Part shown: positions 1 through 7,394 of the stretch, one piece after another | Numbering within the stretch: position 1 is the first letter of the stretch | How the letters are laid out: each line of letters opens with the position of its first letter | Assembly (NCBI RefSeq): GCF_900108855.1 | Contig: NZ_FNXY01000003.1 | Coordinates: 558,001-622,000, forward strand | DNA length: 64,000 bases | Origin: Dyadobacter koreensis | GTDB taxonomy: Bacteria; Bacteroidota; Bacteroidia; Cytophagales; Spirosomataceae | Direction of reading: 5' to 3' | The notes under the pieces: model-generated | The model's input: the letters and a program-made list of their open reading frames with translations, nothing else | What the model was told of the DNA's origin: nothing | Databases searched by the model: none | Made by a program: the position numbers and the translations under genes

Positions 1-123
1 GAAAAATGTAGCTGCCAGAAGACACCCGATAAATGTTTTTATTTTATTCCGACCTGATGGAATGTTACTCACAGCTTGTAATTAAAATTGTATATTTTTC
101 AATATACCGTTGATACGTAATAC

Positions 124-189
124 AAAAAAAGCGGTGTCAGGTTTGATGTTAAAACCTTAATATTATCTATAAAGGCCATCCCTGACACC
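124..189 (-). terminator. Probable intrinsic terminator of the nusB-yajC operon
   Basis: A 9-bp perfect stem (133-141 with 181-189) has an inner GATG/CATC extension (145-148 with 177-180). Read on the minus strand it is followed by a T run (complement of the A run at 124-130). It lies about 45 nt beyond the yajC stop codon. The loop is long, so efficiency is uncertain. Nothing else is recognised in bases 1-123. Confidence 0.6.
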
Positions 190-234
190 ACTCTAAACTA
201 TTATCCCGAATAGATAACGATCTTCTGTTATTTA

Positions 235-534
235 TTATTCTGCAACAGTACGCGCAATTGCCGCTTTGTCAACAGTTAATTTTACTCCTTTGTCAAGTTC
301 AAGGGTTACCAAAGTTTCCTCAACATTATAAACTCTTGCGTGAATTCCGCCGATCGTTACCACTTGGTCACCTTTTTTTATGCTGTTAAGAAGCTCTTTC
401 TGCTCCTTCTGTTTCTTTTGCTGAGGACGGATCATGAAGAAATAAAATACTCCGATAATCCCTACCCACATTACGACCTGATAAATCATGGCCTGTGAGC
501 CGCCTGCTGCTTGTAACAAAATTGAAAGTGTCAT
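235..534 (-). CDS. yajC: Preprotein translocase subunit YajC
   Basis: YajC is the small inner-membrane partner of SecDF-YidC in the Sec export machinery. The 99-aa product has one membrane segment (about residues 17-35), directly followed by the family hallmark MIRPQQKKQKE, then a basic linker and the small beta domain (GDQVVTIGGIHARV). Length is normal for the family. It is the last gene of a minus-strand operon (nusB, ytxH-like, DUF1573, yajC), a neighbourhood common in Cytophagales, and a hairpin-T run follows it. The ATG start puts a short N-terminal tail before the membrane segment, as expected. Confidence 0.95.
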   Translation of the reverse strand: MTLSILLQAAGGSQAMIYQVVMWVGIIGVFYFFMIRPQQKKQKEQKELLNSIKKGDQVVTIGGIHARVYNVEETLVTLELDKGVKLTVDKAAIARTVAE

Positions 535-597
535 TATTAAATTAGGGTTATTAGATAATTAATTGAGATCTGGTATAGTCGAAAAATAAGTAAATAC

Positions 598-1041
598 TTA
601 TTTCGCCGCCTCTGGTTTGGGCGCTGAATTAACAATTCCTTTCAAACGCAATTCCGAATAAGCCGGATCCGTGTTGGCATAAACTGTCACCGTTTTAACC
701 TGCGGGCCAGATTTTCCTTTACTGTTGAATCGAACTTTAATGCTCGAAGCAGCATTCGGAGCGATCGGTTCACGGGGCCATTCCGGCGTTGTACATCCAC
801 ACGATGAAGTTATGTTATTCAAAATCAGCGGGTATGGACCATCATTTTTGAAATTAAATGTGTGCTCCACAACTTCTCCCTCCTGAATCGTACCAAAATC
901 ATAAGAAGAACTGTCTGTCAAAGCAAAAACGGGAAGTTTCATATCTCCCGTTTTTGATTCACTTTTCTTTTCAGACCCTGAACAATTTAAAAGCATCAAT
1001 GCAATTCCCGAAAGAAATGCGAATGCAGCAAGTTTTTTCAT
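598..1041 (-). CDS. DUF1573 domain lipoprotein
   Basis: The 147-aa product has a lipoprotein signal ending LLNC (Cys20), so it should be lipidated and membrane attached. The rest is one DUF1573 domain: DFGTIQEGEVVEHTFNFKN, the cysteine pair in SSCGCTTPEWP, and a closing strand TVTVYANTDP. This immunoglobulin-like fold is abundant in Bacteroidota surface and periplasmic proteins; its molecular role is not known. It lies between yajC and the ytxH-like gene, with 14 nt to the latter, so co-transcription is likely. Confidence 0.85.
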   Translation of the reverse strand: MKKLAAFAFLSGIALMLLNCSGSEKKSESKTGDMKLPVFALTDSSSYDFGTIQEGEVVEHTFNFKNDGPYPLILNNITSSCGCTTPEWPREPIAPNAASSIKVRFNSKGKSGPQVKTVTVYANTDPAYSELRLKGIVNSAPKPEAAK

Positions 1042-1055
1042 ACGTTATATTAGAA

Positions 1056-1358
1056 TCAGTTTGTCTGACCTTTTATCTGCGCCATCAGGCGATCAACATC
1101 TTCAAGAAGTTTTTCTGCTTTTTCGCGCGCATCATTTACCACGCGTTCGCCTTCAGCCCTTGCATAGCTGTCTGGCTGGTTTTTTCCTTCGATCAGATCT
1201 TCGATCACAGCTTGCAATTTTTCACGGTATTTGGATAACCGGTACGTAAGCTGAGTACGAAGCACATTACCTTTATCCGGAGCGTAAAGTATACCTAAGG
1301 CTGCTCCTGTGACAATCCCTGTCAAAAATGCTATTAAACTACGGCTGGATTTACTCAT
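1056..1358 (-). CDS. YtxH domain-containing protein
   Basis: A small 100-aa membrane-anchored protein. The N-terminal glycine-rich transmembrane helix (FLTGIVTGAALGILYAPDKG) is the YtxH signature, with LYAPDKG at the membrane exit. The remainder (residues 35-97) is highly charged and helical, probably coiled coil. YtxH proteins are linked to general stress responses in Bacillus; no biochemical activity is established. It sits between DUF1573 and nusB on the same strand. Confidence 0.8.
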   Translation of the reverse strand: MSKSSRSLIAFLTGIVTGAALGILYAPDKGNVLRTQLTYRLSKYREKLQAVIEDLIEGKNQPDSYARAEGERVVNDAREKAEKLLEDVDRLMAQIKGQTN

Positions 1359-1472
1359 GGCTTTGTAATTTTAGCGGTTTAGCCGCAATTGTTGGTGGTT
1401 AGCTGTTAAATTATTTTACAATAAACAAATTTTCGGGTTACCCCTCTACCCTTCAACCTAAAAATTCTATGC

Positions 1473-2639
1473 CTATTTATTATCGATCAATCCGCGTCCG
1501 CTCTTTCTGATTATGCCCTGCGCAGCCAATTTCACGGAAAGTACATCAAGTACCCCGTTTATAAATTTGCCGCTTTTAGGCGTGCTGTACCTTTTTGCAA
1601 TTTCAATAAATTCGTTGATCGTCACTTTCACCGGAATTCCTGGGAAGTGGATCAATTCTGCAAGTGCAGTTTTTAAAATGATCATATCCACCAGCGCGAT
1701 ACGGTCGAGCTCCCAGTTTTTCAACTGTTCGTCAAGATAAGCATCATACTGATCGCTTTCTTCAATCACAAGTTTGAATAATTCTTCGACAAAGAAACGG
1801 TCTTCTTCCCAGTCTTTTGTCAAAGGAGATAAAGCGAAAGTTTCAGCGCTGTCGCCTGATTTAAGGGTTTTGATTGCCAAACCACGAATCAACTCGCTAT
1901 GGTCAACCCAATATAAATCCCGTTGTTCAAGAAATTCCAGCGGTACTTCATGTTTTAGGATTACCTGACGTAAAATATATTGAACAAGTAGCTGATCTTC
2001 TTCCGGTGTATGTTCCGTTTTATTGCAGTATTCCTCATAGGTTGCATCCTTGCGTAATGCTTCACGATAGGTTTTACGTATCATGTTCATGTCATTACTC
2101 CAGTTGATGCCATTTCTGATTATTTCTTCCGCCAGCGTTTTGTCTTCCTGAAGAACCATGATGACGCGGTTTGTATTCAGACCTCCATTTTTAGAAAATG
2201 GCGCTTCCGGATCATCATATTTACGTTCACGATCCAGTTTTGCCTGGTAAGCCAGTTCGAGTAACATAGACAATACCCGGATAAAATCGACGTAGATAGA
2301 TTCCGTTTCATTTAAAACCCGGCGAACCATCTTTTCGCCATCCGCCTCAGTCTGTCTCTTGTATGCTTTATAAGCGCTGTTGGCAACTTTTATTACATCC
2401 GAATTGAATTCTTCATTTTCCTTTAGTTCGCCGCTTTTGATAAGTTCATCTAACGCTGCGCCTGCCAGATGTTTGTTGTTTGTCAATTTTTGCTTATCCT
2501 GAAATTCCATCGAATTTAAATCAGGAGCAAAAGCTTCTTCGATCTGATCCAGAGCGAGTAATCTGTTGGCATCTGCAGTTAATTTGCGCGCATAAAGAGC
2601 TTGAACAGCTTTTGTTCGTAATAATCTTCTATTCAGCAT
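1473..2639 (-). CDS. nusB: Transcription antitermination factor NusB (long Bacteroidota form)
   Basis: NusB binds boxA RNA with NusE (S10) in ribosomal RNA antitermination. The N-terminus MLNRRLLRTKAVQALYARK has the NusB opening RxxRxxAvQaLYa. The canonical helical domain continues at the C-terminus (WELDRIALVDMIILKTALAE, then IPVKVTINEFIEIAKRY and KFINGVLD). At 388 aa it is more than twice the E. coli length: a roughly 200-aa helical insertion separates the first helix from the C-terminal core, as is usual in Cytophagales. The ATG at 2639 fits the family start. It is the first gene of the minus-strand operon ending in yajC. Confidence 0.93.
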   Translation of the reverse strand: MLNRRLLRTKAVQALYARKLTADANRLLALDQIEEAFAPDLNSMEFQDKQKLTNNKHLAGAALDELIKSGELKENEEFNSDVIKVANSAYKAYKRQTEADGEKMVRRVLNETESIYVDFIRVLSMLLELAYQAKLDRERKYDDPEAPFSKNGGLNTNRVIMVLQEDKTLAEEIIRNGINWSNDMNMIRKTYREALRKDATYEEYCNKTEHTPEEDQLLVQYILRQVILKHEVPLEFLEQRDLYWVDHSELIRGLAIKTLKSGDSAETFALSPLTKDWEEDRFFVEELFKLVIEESDQYDAYLDEQLKNWELDRIALVDMIILKTALAELIHFPGIPVKVTINEFIEIAKRYSTPKSGKFINGVLDVLSVKLAAQGIIRKSGRGLIDNK

Positions 2640-3001
2640 AAGCCGGAATACTAATTGGATAAAAGGTACAGTAAACCAAAGAACGTATCTGCGTGTTAAG
2701 CAAGGTTTTTAATTTGACAATACCCCGCGTTTATATTTAAAATCGACCGCAAAATTAGACTATTTTGTTTAGAAATGGAAAAATCAAATCCAGGCTTTTT
2801 ATTTTTGCAACGTTTTAAAACATTTGACTGTTGGTATTTAAACACATACAAATCCGGGAAAAGTCAGAGTAATGGCATTGGCCGAGATTTATTAATTTTT
2901 AGCAATTTCTTCATTGCGGATAATCGATTTGGTGTGAAACAGGCAACAGCCAAATAAAACACTGAAGATTAACGTAAAGACCAAATCAACCAGAACGACA
3001 C
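2640..3001. other. Divergent intergenic region nusB / ABC exporter
   Basis: No gene was recognised. A -7-like TAATTTTG reads toward nusB (minus strand, 2750-2757) and a TATTTTTG reads toward the ABC gene (2800-2807). Neither has a well-spaced TTTG partner, so they are only candidates. A 60-codon plus-strand frame at 2775-2957 has no protein-like features. Confidence 0.4.
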
Positions 3002-4783
3002 GTGAAAGCACTTAAGTACCTCAATAAGTACCTCTTGAAGTATAAATGGTATCTTATTTTAGGAACAATTTTTACCATAATTTCTAATCTTTTTGGAATT
3101 ATTCCGGCGCAGCTGGTTCGTTATGCCCTCGATTTGGTAGGCGAAACGCTTGACGTCTATTATTTATTTGCCGGGTCAGCTTTACAATCCGAGCTATACG
3201 ACACATTTGCCTTTACCATTTTGCTATATGGTCTGTTGATTCTGGCGATGGCACTTTTAAAAGGTATATTTCTGTTTCTGGTCAGGCAAACGATTATTGT
3301 CATGTCGCGCCATATAGAATACGAGTTAAAGAATGATGTGTACAATCACTACCAGACATTACCAACGAGCTTTTTCCGGACACATAACACCGGAGATCTG
3401 ATGGCAAGAATTTCCGAAGACGTAAGTAATGTCCGGATGTATGTCGGCCCTGCCATGATGTATGGGATTAACCTGATCGTACTTTTTATCCTGGTCATTT
3501 CTTACATGGTAACGGTTAATGCAAAGCTGACCCTCTACGTTCTTTTGCCGCTGCCATTGCTTTCTGTCAGTATTTATATCGTGAACAGCATTATGATGAA
3601 GCGCTCTCAGGAAATCCAGAAGCAGCTGTCAGCACTTTCCACATATGTTCAGGAAGCATTTTCAGGTATTCGCGTAATAAAATCGTTTGTTCAGGAAAAA
3701 CACTCTTTTACCAATTTTAAAACCGAAGCAGAAGATTTCAAACACAAATCATTGCGTCTGGCAAAAGTTGACGCTTTCTTTTATCCTGTGATTGTTTTGC
3801 TGATCGGGATCAGTAATATTCTGGTCATTTTTGTTGGAGGCAAGGAGATTATGAACGGAAATCTTACGCCCGGAAATATTACTGAATTTATTCTTTATGT
3901 GAATATGCTTACCTGGCCCGTGATGGCGCTGGGGTGGACGACCAGCCAGATTCAACGTGCGGCTTCTTCTCAAAATCGTATTAATGAATTTCTGGAAGTG
4001 AAAAACACGCTGGTTTCCGACAAGAATATTGAGAAGCCGTTGGACGGAATCATTACCTTTAAAAACGTTGGTTTTATTTATCCTGATTCCGGAATTCAGG
4101 CAATTGAAAATTTCAATCTGGAAATAAGCCATGGTGAAAGTATCGCGATTTTAGGAACAACAGGTTCCGGGAAAAGTACGCTGGCTCATTTACTTTGCCG
4201 CCTTTACGATCCGACAGAAGGCGAAATACTGGTCGACGGAATCCCTCTAAAAGATTATAATGTCAATGAATATCGGCGCCAACTAGGCTACGTTCCACAG
4301 GATGTCTTTTTGTTTTCTGATTCTATTGCCAACAATGTCCGTTTCGGAAGTGTCGATATGCCTCAGGAAAGAATTGAACTTGCCGTGAAAGATGCTGATC
4401 TGCTTCGTAACATTCAGGATTTCCCGGATGGTTTCGATACACGATTGGGAGAACGTGGAATTACATTGTCCGGTGGGCAAAAACAAAGACTTTCTATCGC
4501 CCGTGCTATTGCCCGCGATCCTAAAATTCTGATACTGGACGACTGTCTATCGGCGGTTGACACAAATACAGAAAATATAATCCTGACAAACCTGAAAAGA
4601 ATTATGGACGAACGTACTTCTGTGATTATTTCACACCGCGTTTCGTCTGCAAAACTGGCCGATAAAATCGTTGTTCTTGATGAAGGCAGGATCGTTGAGC
4701 AAGGTACACATACTGAGCTTATGGGTAAAAATGGTGCCTACAAAGAGTTGTATGAGAAGCAGCTGATGGCTGAAGAAGTTTGA
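3002..4783 (+). CDS. ABC exporter half-transporter (MdlA/BmrC-like), permease-ATPase fusion
   Basis: The 593-aa product fuses a six-helix type-1 exporter membrane domain (about residues 15-310) to an ATPase domain (about 345-590). Visible motifs are Walker A GTTGSGKST (about 385-393), LSGGQKQR (about 489) and Walker B ILILDD followed by CLSAVD (about 509), with H-loop SHRVSS. The catalytic carboxylate after Walker B is Asp, not Glu, as in the degenerate half of heterodimeric exporters such as MdlA/BmrC. Its partner, if any, is not adjacent. The start is GTG at 3002; no nearby in-frame ATG gives a better N-terminus. Substrate unknown; lipids or drugs are possible. Confidence 0.88.
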   Translation: MKALKYLNKYLLKYKWYLILGTIFTIISNLFGIIPAQLVRYALDLVGETLDVYYLFAGSALQSELYDTFAFTILLYGLLILAMALLKGIFLFLVRQTIIVMSRHIEYELKNDVYNHYQTLPTSFFRTHNTGDLMARISEDVSNVRMYVGPAMMYGINLIVLFILVISYMVTVNAKLTLYVLLPLPLLSVSIYIVNSIMMKRSQEIQKQLSALSTYVQEAFSGIRVIKSFVQEKHSFTNFKTEAEDFKHKSLRLAKVDAFFYPVIVLLIGISNILVIFVGGKEIMNGNLTPGNITEFILYVNMLTWPVMALGWTTSQIQRAASSQNRINEFLEVKNTLVSDKNIEKPLDGIITFKNVGFIYPDSGIQAIENFNLEISHGESIAILGTTGSGKSTLAHLLCRLYDPTEGEILVDGIPLKDYNVNEYRRQLGYVPQDVFLFSDSIANNVRFGSVDMPQERIELAVKDADLLRNIQDFPDGFDTRLGERGITLSGGQKQRLSIARAIARDPKILILDDCLSAVDTNTENIILTNLKRIMDERTSVIISHRVSSAKLADKIVVLDEGRIVEQGTHTELMGKNGAYKELYEKQLMAEEV

Positions 4784-4810
4784 GATATTTCAAAATTACA
4801 AGATATCATT

Positions 4811-4857
4811 TTATCAAAACGGGCCGGCGAGAAAATCTAACCGGCCCGTTTTGATAA
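4811..4857. terminator. Perfect 17-bp hairpin between convergent genes
   Basis: Arms 4811-4827 and 4841-4857 are perfectly complementary (core AACGGGCCGG / CCGGCCCGTT), with a 13-nt loop. Each arm ends in an A/T-rich segment, so read from either side the hairpin ends in a TTTTGATAA tail. It lies between the ABC exporter stop (4783) and the S24 gene stop (4868) and probably serves both. Confidence 0.75.
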
Positions 4858-4867
4858 CGCTTAAACC

Positions 4868-5629
4868 TTACTTCACAAGCTTTCTCACCTCCTCTTTCAA
4901 CTCCTTCATTTCCTGATGCAGATTTTGCAAACTGACCGTGGCTGAATCGGTTTCCATATCAAAAGTGAGTTTACTATGAACCTGCCAAAGCTCCCGAACC
5001 TCACTTCGCTCAAGAAGAATTGGATTATATTCCTGATTCAACGAAATCAGATTAACGAGCGTTGTTTGATCGTTCTTTTGAATTTTTTTAACCAGAATAC
5101 TATCAGAAGTCACCACCACATACATGCGGTTGCTCTTGATCGTATCCCACCCTTCCACTGCTTTCCCAACAATCCATTCGTCCGATTGTAAAACCGGCGT
5201 CATACTATCACCATCGACCTGAAATCCCCTGAAAGAGGCATTGCGAAATTCAGGCAAAGGGATACTGAAAGCAGGCAAACTTTCAAACCAGTTGGCATCG
5301 CCAATATTATGCGGATATCCGGCAGCAGCTTTGGCACTGACCAACAGTATGTTTTCTTTTCCACTATTATCGACAGTGACAATTTTCGGGCTCATCACAG
5401 GCTCTCCGATACGCAGATACTTTTGCGTGCTCTCGCCAAACAACCAGAGCGGGTTAATATGATGGCGTTTTAAAAGTTCCTTTACGACCTGACCAGGAAT
5501 CCGCGTACGCCCGCGCTCAATATCAGCCGTCGTAACATTGATCCCAAGCTGCTCTGCGAAAGCGGCTTGCGTCAGATTTAATTCTTCGCGTATTTGTTTA
5601 AAACGTCTGCTTTCTTCTTCGATAGGCAT
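4868..5629 (-). CDS. XRE-S24 LexA/CI-like repressor, probably self-cleaving
   Basis: The N-terminal helix-turn-helix (about residues 8-65, RRFKQIREELNLTQAAFAEQ) is followed by an S24 peptidase domain. All three autoproteolysis elements are visible: an Ala-Gly scissile pair (A103-G104 in AKAAAGYP), Ser142 in DGDSM, and Lys181 in ILVKKIQ. A charged helical tail (about 235-253) closes the 253-aa protein. By analogy with LexA, CI and UmuD, activated RecA would trigger self-cleavage and derepression; that is inference. It is divergent from dinB, and the shared promoter holds three similar palindromes. A CI-like phage relic is the alternative, but no phage genes surround it. Confidence 0.88.
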   Translation of the reverse strand: MPIEEESRRFKQIREELNLTQAAFAEQLGINVTTADIERGRTRIPGQVVKELLKRHHINPLWLFGESTQKYLRIGEPVMSPKIVTVDNSGKENILLVSAKAAAGYPHNIGDANWFESLPAFSIPLPEFRNASFRGFQVDGDSMTPVLQSDEWIVGKAVEGWDTIKSNRMYVVVTSDSILVKKIQKNDQTTLVNLISLNQEYNPILLERSEVRELWQVHSKLTFDMETDSATVSLQNLHQEMKELKEEVRKLVK

Positions 5630-5666
5630 ATGTCCTGATAAACATGTGGTTAACCATAAATCTTAT

Positions 5667-5674
5667 CAAAGATA
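5667..5674 (-). promoter_or_regulatory. Candidate -7 element for the S24 repressor gene
   Basis: The minus strand reads TATCTTTG, an exact fit to the Bacteroidota -7 pattern TAnnTTTG, about 38 nt upstream of the repressor ATG. A -33 TTTG at the right distance is not evident. The palindrome centred on 5690 falls where that -33 region would be. Confidence 0.4.
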
Positions 5675-5683
5675 GAAATTTTT

Positions 5684-5738
5684 TGGAATATTTCCATTGC
5701 TTATTCAGGATTAAATCCATAATTTTGGAAATAATCCA
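5684..5738. promoter_or_regulatory. Three operator-like palindromes in the repressor/dinB promoter
   Basis: Three 13-bp sites share the form WGGAW-N3-WTCCA: TGGAATATTTCCA at 5684-5696 (perfect arms), AGGATTAAATCCA at 5707-5719 (11-bp perfect core) and TGGAAATAATCCA at 5726-5738 (one arm mismatch). Their centres are 5690, 5713 and 5732. They bracket and overlap the candidate dinB promoter, and the first also overlaps the expected -33 region of the repressor gene. The natural candidate ligand is the adjacent S24 repressor. No copy was noticed before dnaE. Confidence 0.6.
5696..5727 (+). promoter_or_regulatory. Candidate dinB promoter
   Basis: ATTG (5696-5699, one mismatch to TTTG), a 20-nt spacer and TAATTTTG (5720-5727, exact TAnnTTTG) form a Bacteroidota-type promoter. 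Transcription would begin near 5733, inside the third palindrome, leaving about 30 nt of leader before the dinB ATG. Confidence 0.5.
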
Positions 5739-5764
5739 TTAACTAGTAAAAATTCCAAGTAGCC

Positions 5765-6997
5765 ATGGAGCGAACTATCCTGCATATGGATCTCGATACA
5801 TTCTTTGTATCTGTTGAACGCAAGCTTGACAGCCGTCTTGAAGGAAAACCGATTCTTGTAGGAGGAATTGGTGACAGGGGTGTCGTTGCTGCATGCAGCT
5901 ATGAAACAAGATCTTTCGGTGTGCACTCAGGAATGCCTATGAAAATGGCCAGAAATCTTTGCCCGGAAGCTACGGTCATACGCGGTGAGGGAGGTGTTTA
6001 TTCCAAGCATTCAAAAGAGGTTACTGAAATTATTCGGGAGGCTGTTCCCGTTTTCGAGAAAGCAAGTATCGACGAGTTTTATGCTGATTTATCAGGTATG
6101 GACAGATTTCAAGGATCATCTTACAAGATGGCACAAGAACTGCGCAAGCGAATCAAAAAAGAAGCGGGACTGCCGATTTCCTTTGGACTTTCTGCTAATA
6201 AACTGGTGTCCAAAGTAGCAACCGGAACAGCCAAACCGGATAATGAACGAAAGATCGAATTTGGAACGGAGAAAAATTTTTTAGCACCAATGCTGGTTAA
6301 AAAGATTCCCATGGTTGGCGAAAAAACAAGCCAGATTTTGTATAATCTCGGCATAAAACATGTAAGAACGATACAAGAAATGCCCGTCGAAATGATGGCA
6401 AAGGTGTTAGGAAAAAACGGTGTTGTTTTATGGAATCGTGCCAATGGAATAGATGAAACGCCGATTATTCCATTTCATGAGCGCAAGTCAATTTCCAATG
6501 AACGGACTTTCGGAAAGGATACAGGAGATGTAAAGAGGATGCGAGAAATGATACGGGCTATGGCAGAAAACCTTGCCTATCAGCTCAGAAATGGAGAAAA
6601 GCTAACATCTTGTATATCCGTCAAAATTCGCTATTCAGATTTTAACACATTTTCCAAGCAACTGAAAATCCCATATACTTCGGCAGATCATCTTCTCATA
6701 CCGCAAGTTGAAAAACTATTTGAGCAATTGCATAATCGCCGGATGATGGTCAGGCTTGTAGGTGTTACATTCAGCGATCTTGCAGGGGGAAATTACCAAA
6801 TCAACATATTTGACGACTCAGAAGAAAAACTAAACTTATACCAGGCCATGGACTTTTTAAGGAACAGATACGGAACCGACGAGAGAGGAAATTCGATCAT
6901 CAGCTGGGGGACCACACTCGGGATTGCCAATATTTCAAGCATGGGAAATCCATTTAATGGTGAGCCGCCAATTATTCCGGCGCATAGGAATGCGTAG
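5765..6997 (+). CDS. dinB: DNA polymerase IV (Y family, DinB)
   Basis: Translesion polymerase of 410 aa. The Y-family metal ligands are present: Asp9 in HMDLD, and Asp103-Glu104 in SIDEFYADLSG. The steric-gate Phe is the second of FF (residue 14). A helix-hairpin-helix region follows (KKIPMVGEKTSQILYNLG). Near the C-terminus YQINIFDD fits the beta-clamp binding motif QxxLF/IF, followed by about 45 further residues. It is divergent from the S24 repressor across 135 bp containing operator-like palindromes, and upstream of a DnaE-type polymerase, so damage-inducible expression is likely (inference). Confidence 0.95.
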   Translation: MERTILHMDLDTFFVSVERKLDSRLEGKPILVGGIGDRGVVAACSYETRSFGVHSGMPMKMARNLCPEATVIRGEGGVYSKHSKEVTEIIREAVPVFEKASIDEFYADLSGMDRFQGSSYKMAQELRKRIKKEAGLPISFGLSANKLVSKVATGTAKPDNERKIEFGTEKNFLAPMLVKKIPMVGEKTSQILYNLGIKHVRTIQEMPVEMMAKVLGKNGVVLWNRANGIDETPIIPFHERKSISNERTFGKDTGDVKRMREMIRAMAENLAYQLRNGEKLTSCISVKIRYSDFNTFSKQLKIPYTSADHLLIPQVEKLFEQLHNRRMMVRLVGVTFSDLAGGNYQINIFDDSEEKLNLYQAMDFLRNRYGTDERGNSIISWGTTLGIANISSMGNPFNGEPPIIPAHRNA

Positions 6998-7003
6998 CGA
7001 GAA

Positions 7004-7337
7004 TTACGGCTGAGCCTTATTGATATGCGAAGTTTCTATGCTTTTTAGTTCGTTGACTATCAAATGCTGCTCTTTTCCCAAATCGAAATTATCCTACAAA
7101 CCAAGCCAGAATTTAGATGTTGTGATCATTTATTCTGATACTGTAAAAATCCTTCAAATTACCTGACAGTTTTTCAAGGCGATTTTGAAGGCGGAATACG
7201 GAGGTCGTTTAAATTCTGTGAGTTGTTCAACATCCTGAGTTTTCTTCTCCCGACAGACTGAATTTCCGGGAGAGGCTTGCCTACCCTTCTCCAAACCATA
7301 TTTTCTCAGTGTCTTTTGAAGAAAAACTAATTATCAT
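7004..7337 (-). pseudogene. Degraded higBA toxin-antitoxin remnant
   Basis: On the minus strand, pieces of a HigB/RelE-type toxin run in three reading frames. From an ATG at 7337: MIISFSSKDTEKIWFGEG, then a TAG at 7281-7283. A second frame (about 7281-7177) continues GKPLPEIQSVGRRKLRMLNN and NLNDLRIPPSK. A third (about 7184-7118) reads NRLEKLSGNLKDFYSIRIND. Dropping one A from the A run at 7183-7186 rejoins frames two and three as RIPPSNRLEKL. A HigA C-terminus follows at once: TSKFWLGL, an in-frame TAG (7094-7096), DNFDLGKEQHLIVNELKSIE, stop at 7004-7006. The end of HigB and about the first two thirds of HigA are missing, so a deletion is inferred. Both proteins must be inactive. The remnant lies between dinB and dnaE, opposite to both. 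Confidence 0.8.
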
Positions 7338-7345
7338 TTTCAACT

Positions 7346-7360
7346 GGCGTTAGTAACGTC
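7346..7360. promoter_or_regulatory. Palindrome upstream of the higB remnant
   Basis: GGCGTTAGTAACGTC is a 15-bp inverted repeat (perfect inner CGTTA-G-TAACG, one outer mismatch), 8 nt upstream of the higB remnant ATG and 35 nt upstream of the dnaE ATG. It is placed as a HigA autoregulatory operator would be. It could instead now serve dnaE on the other strand. Confidence 0.4.
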
Positions 7361-7394
7361 AAAAGCAAGTATAAAGTTTAATTTCCCCACAACC

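Noticed and set aside
2775..2957. 60-codon frame in the nusB/ABC gap
   Set aside because: Low-complexity, no recognisable domain, and it covers the probable promoters.
4868..5629. Reading the S24 gene as a prophage CI repressor
   Set aside because: No phage gene surrounds it; it shares a promoter region with dinB, and a repair role fits better.
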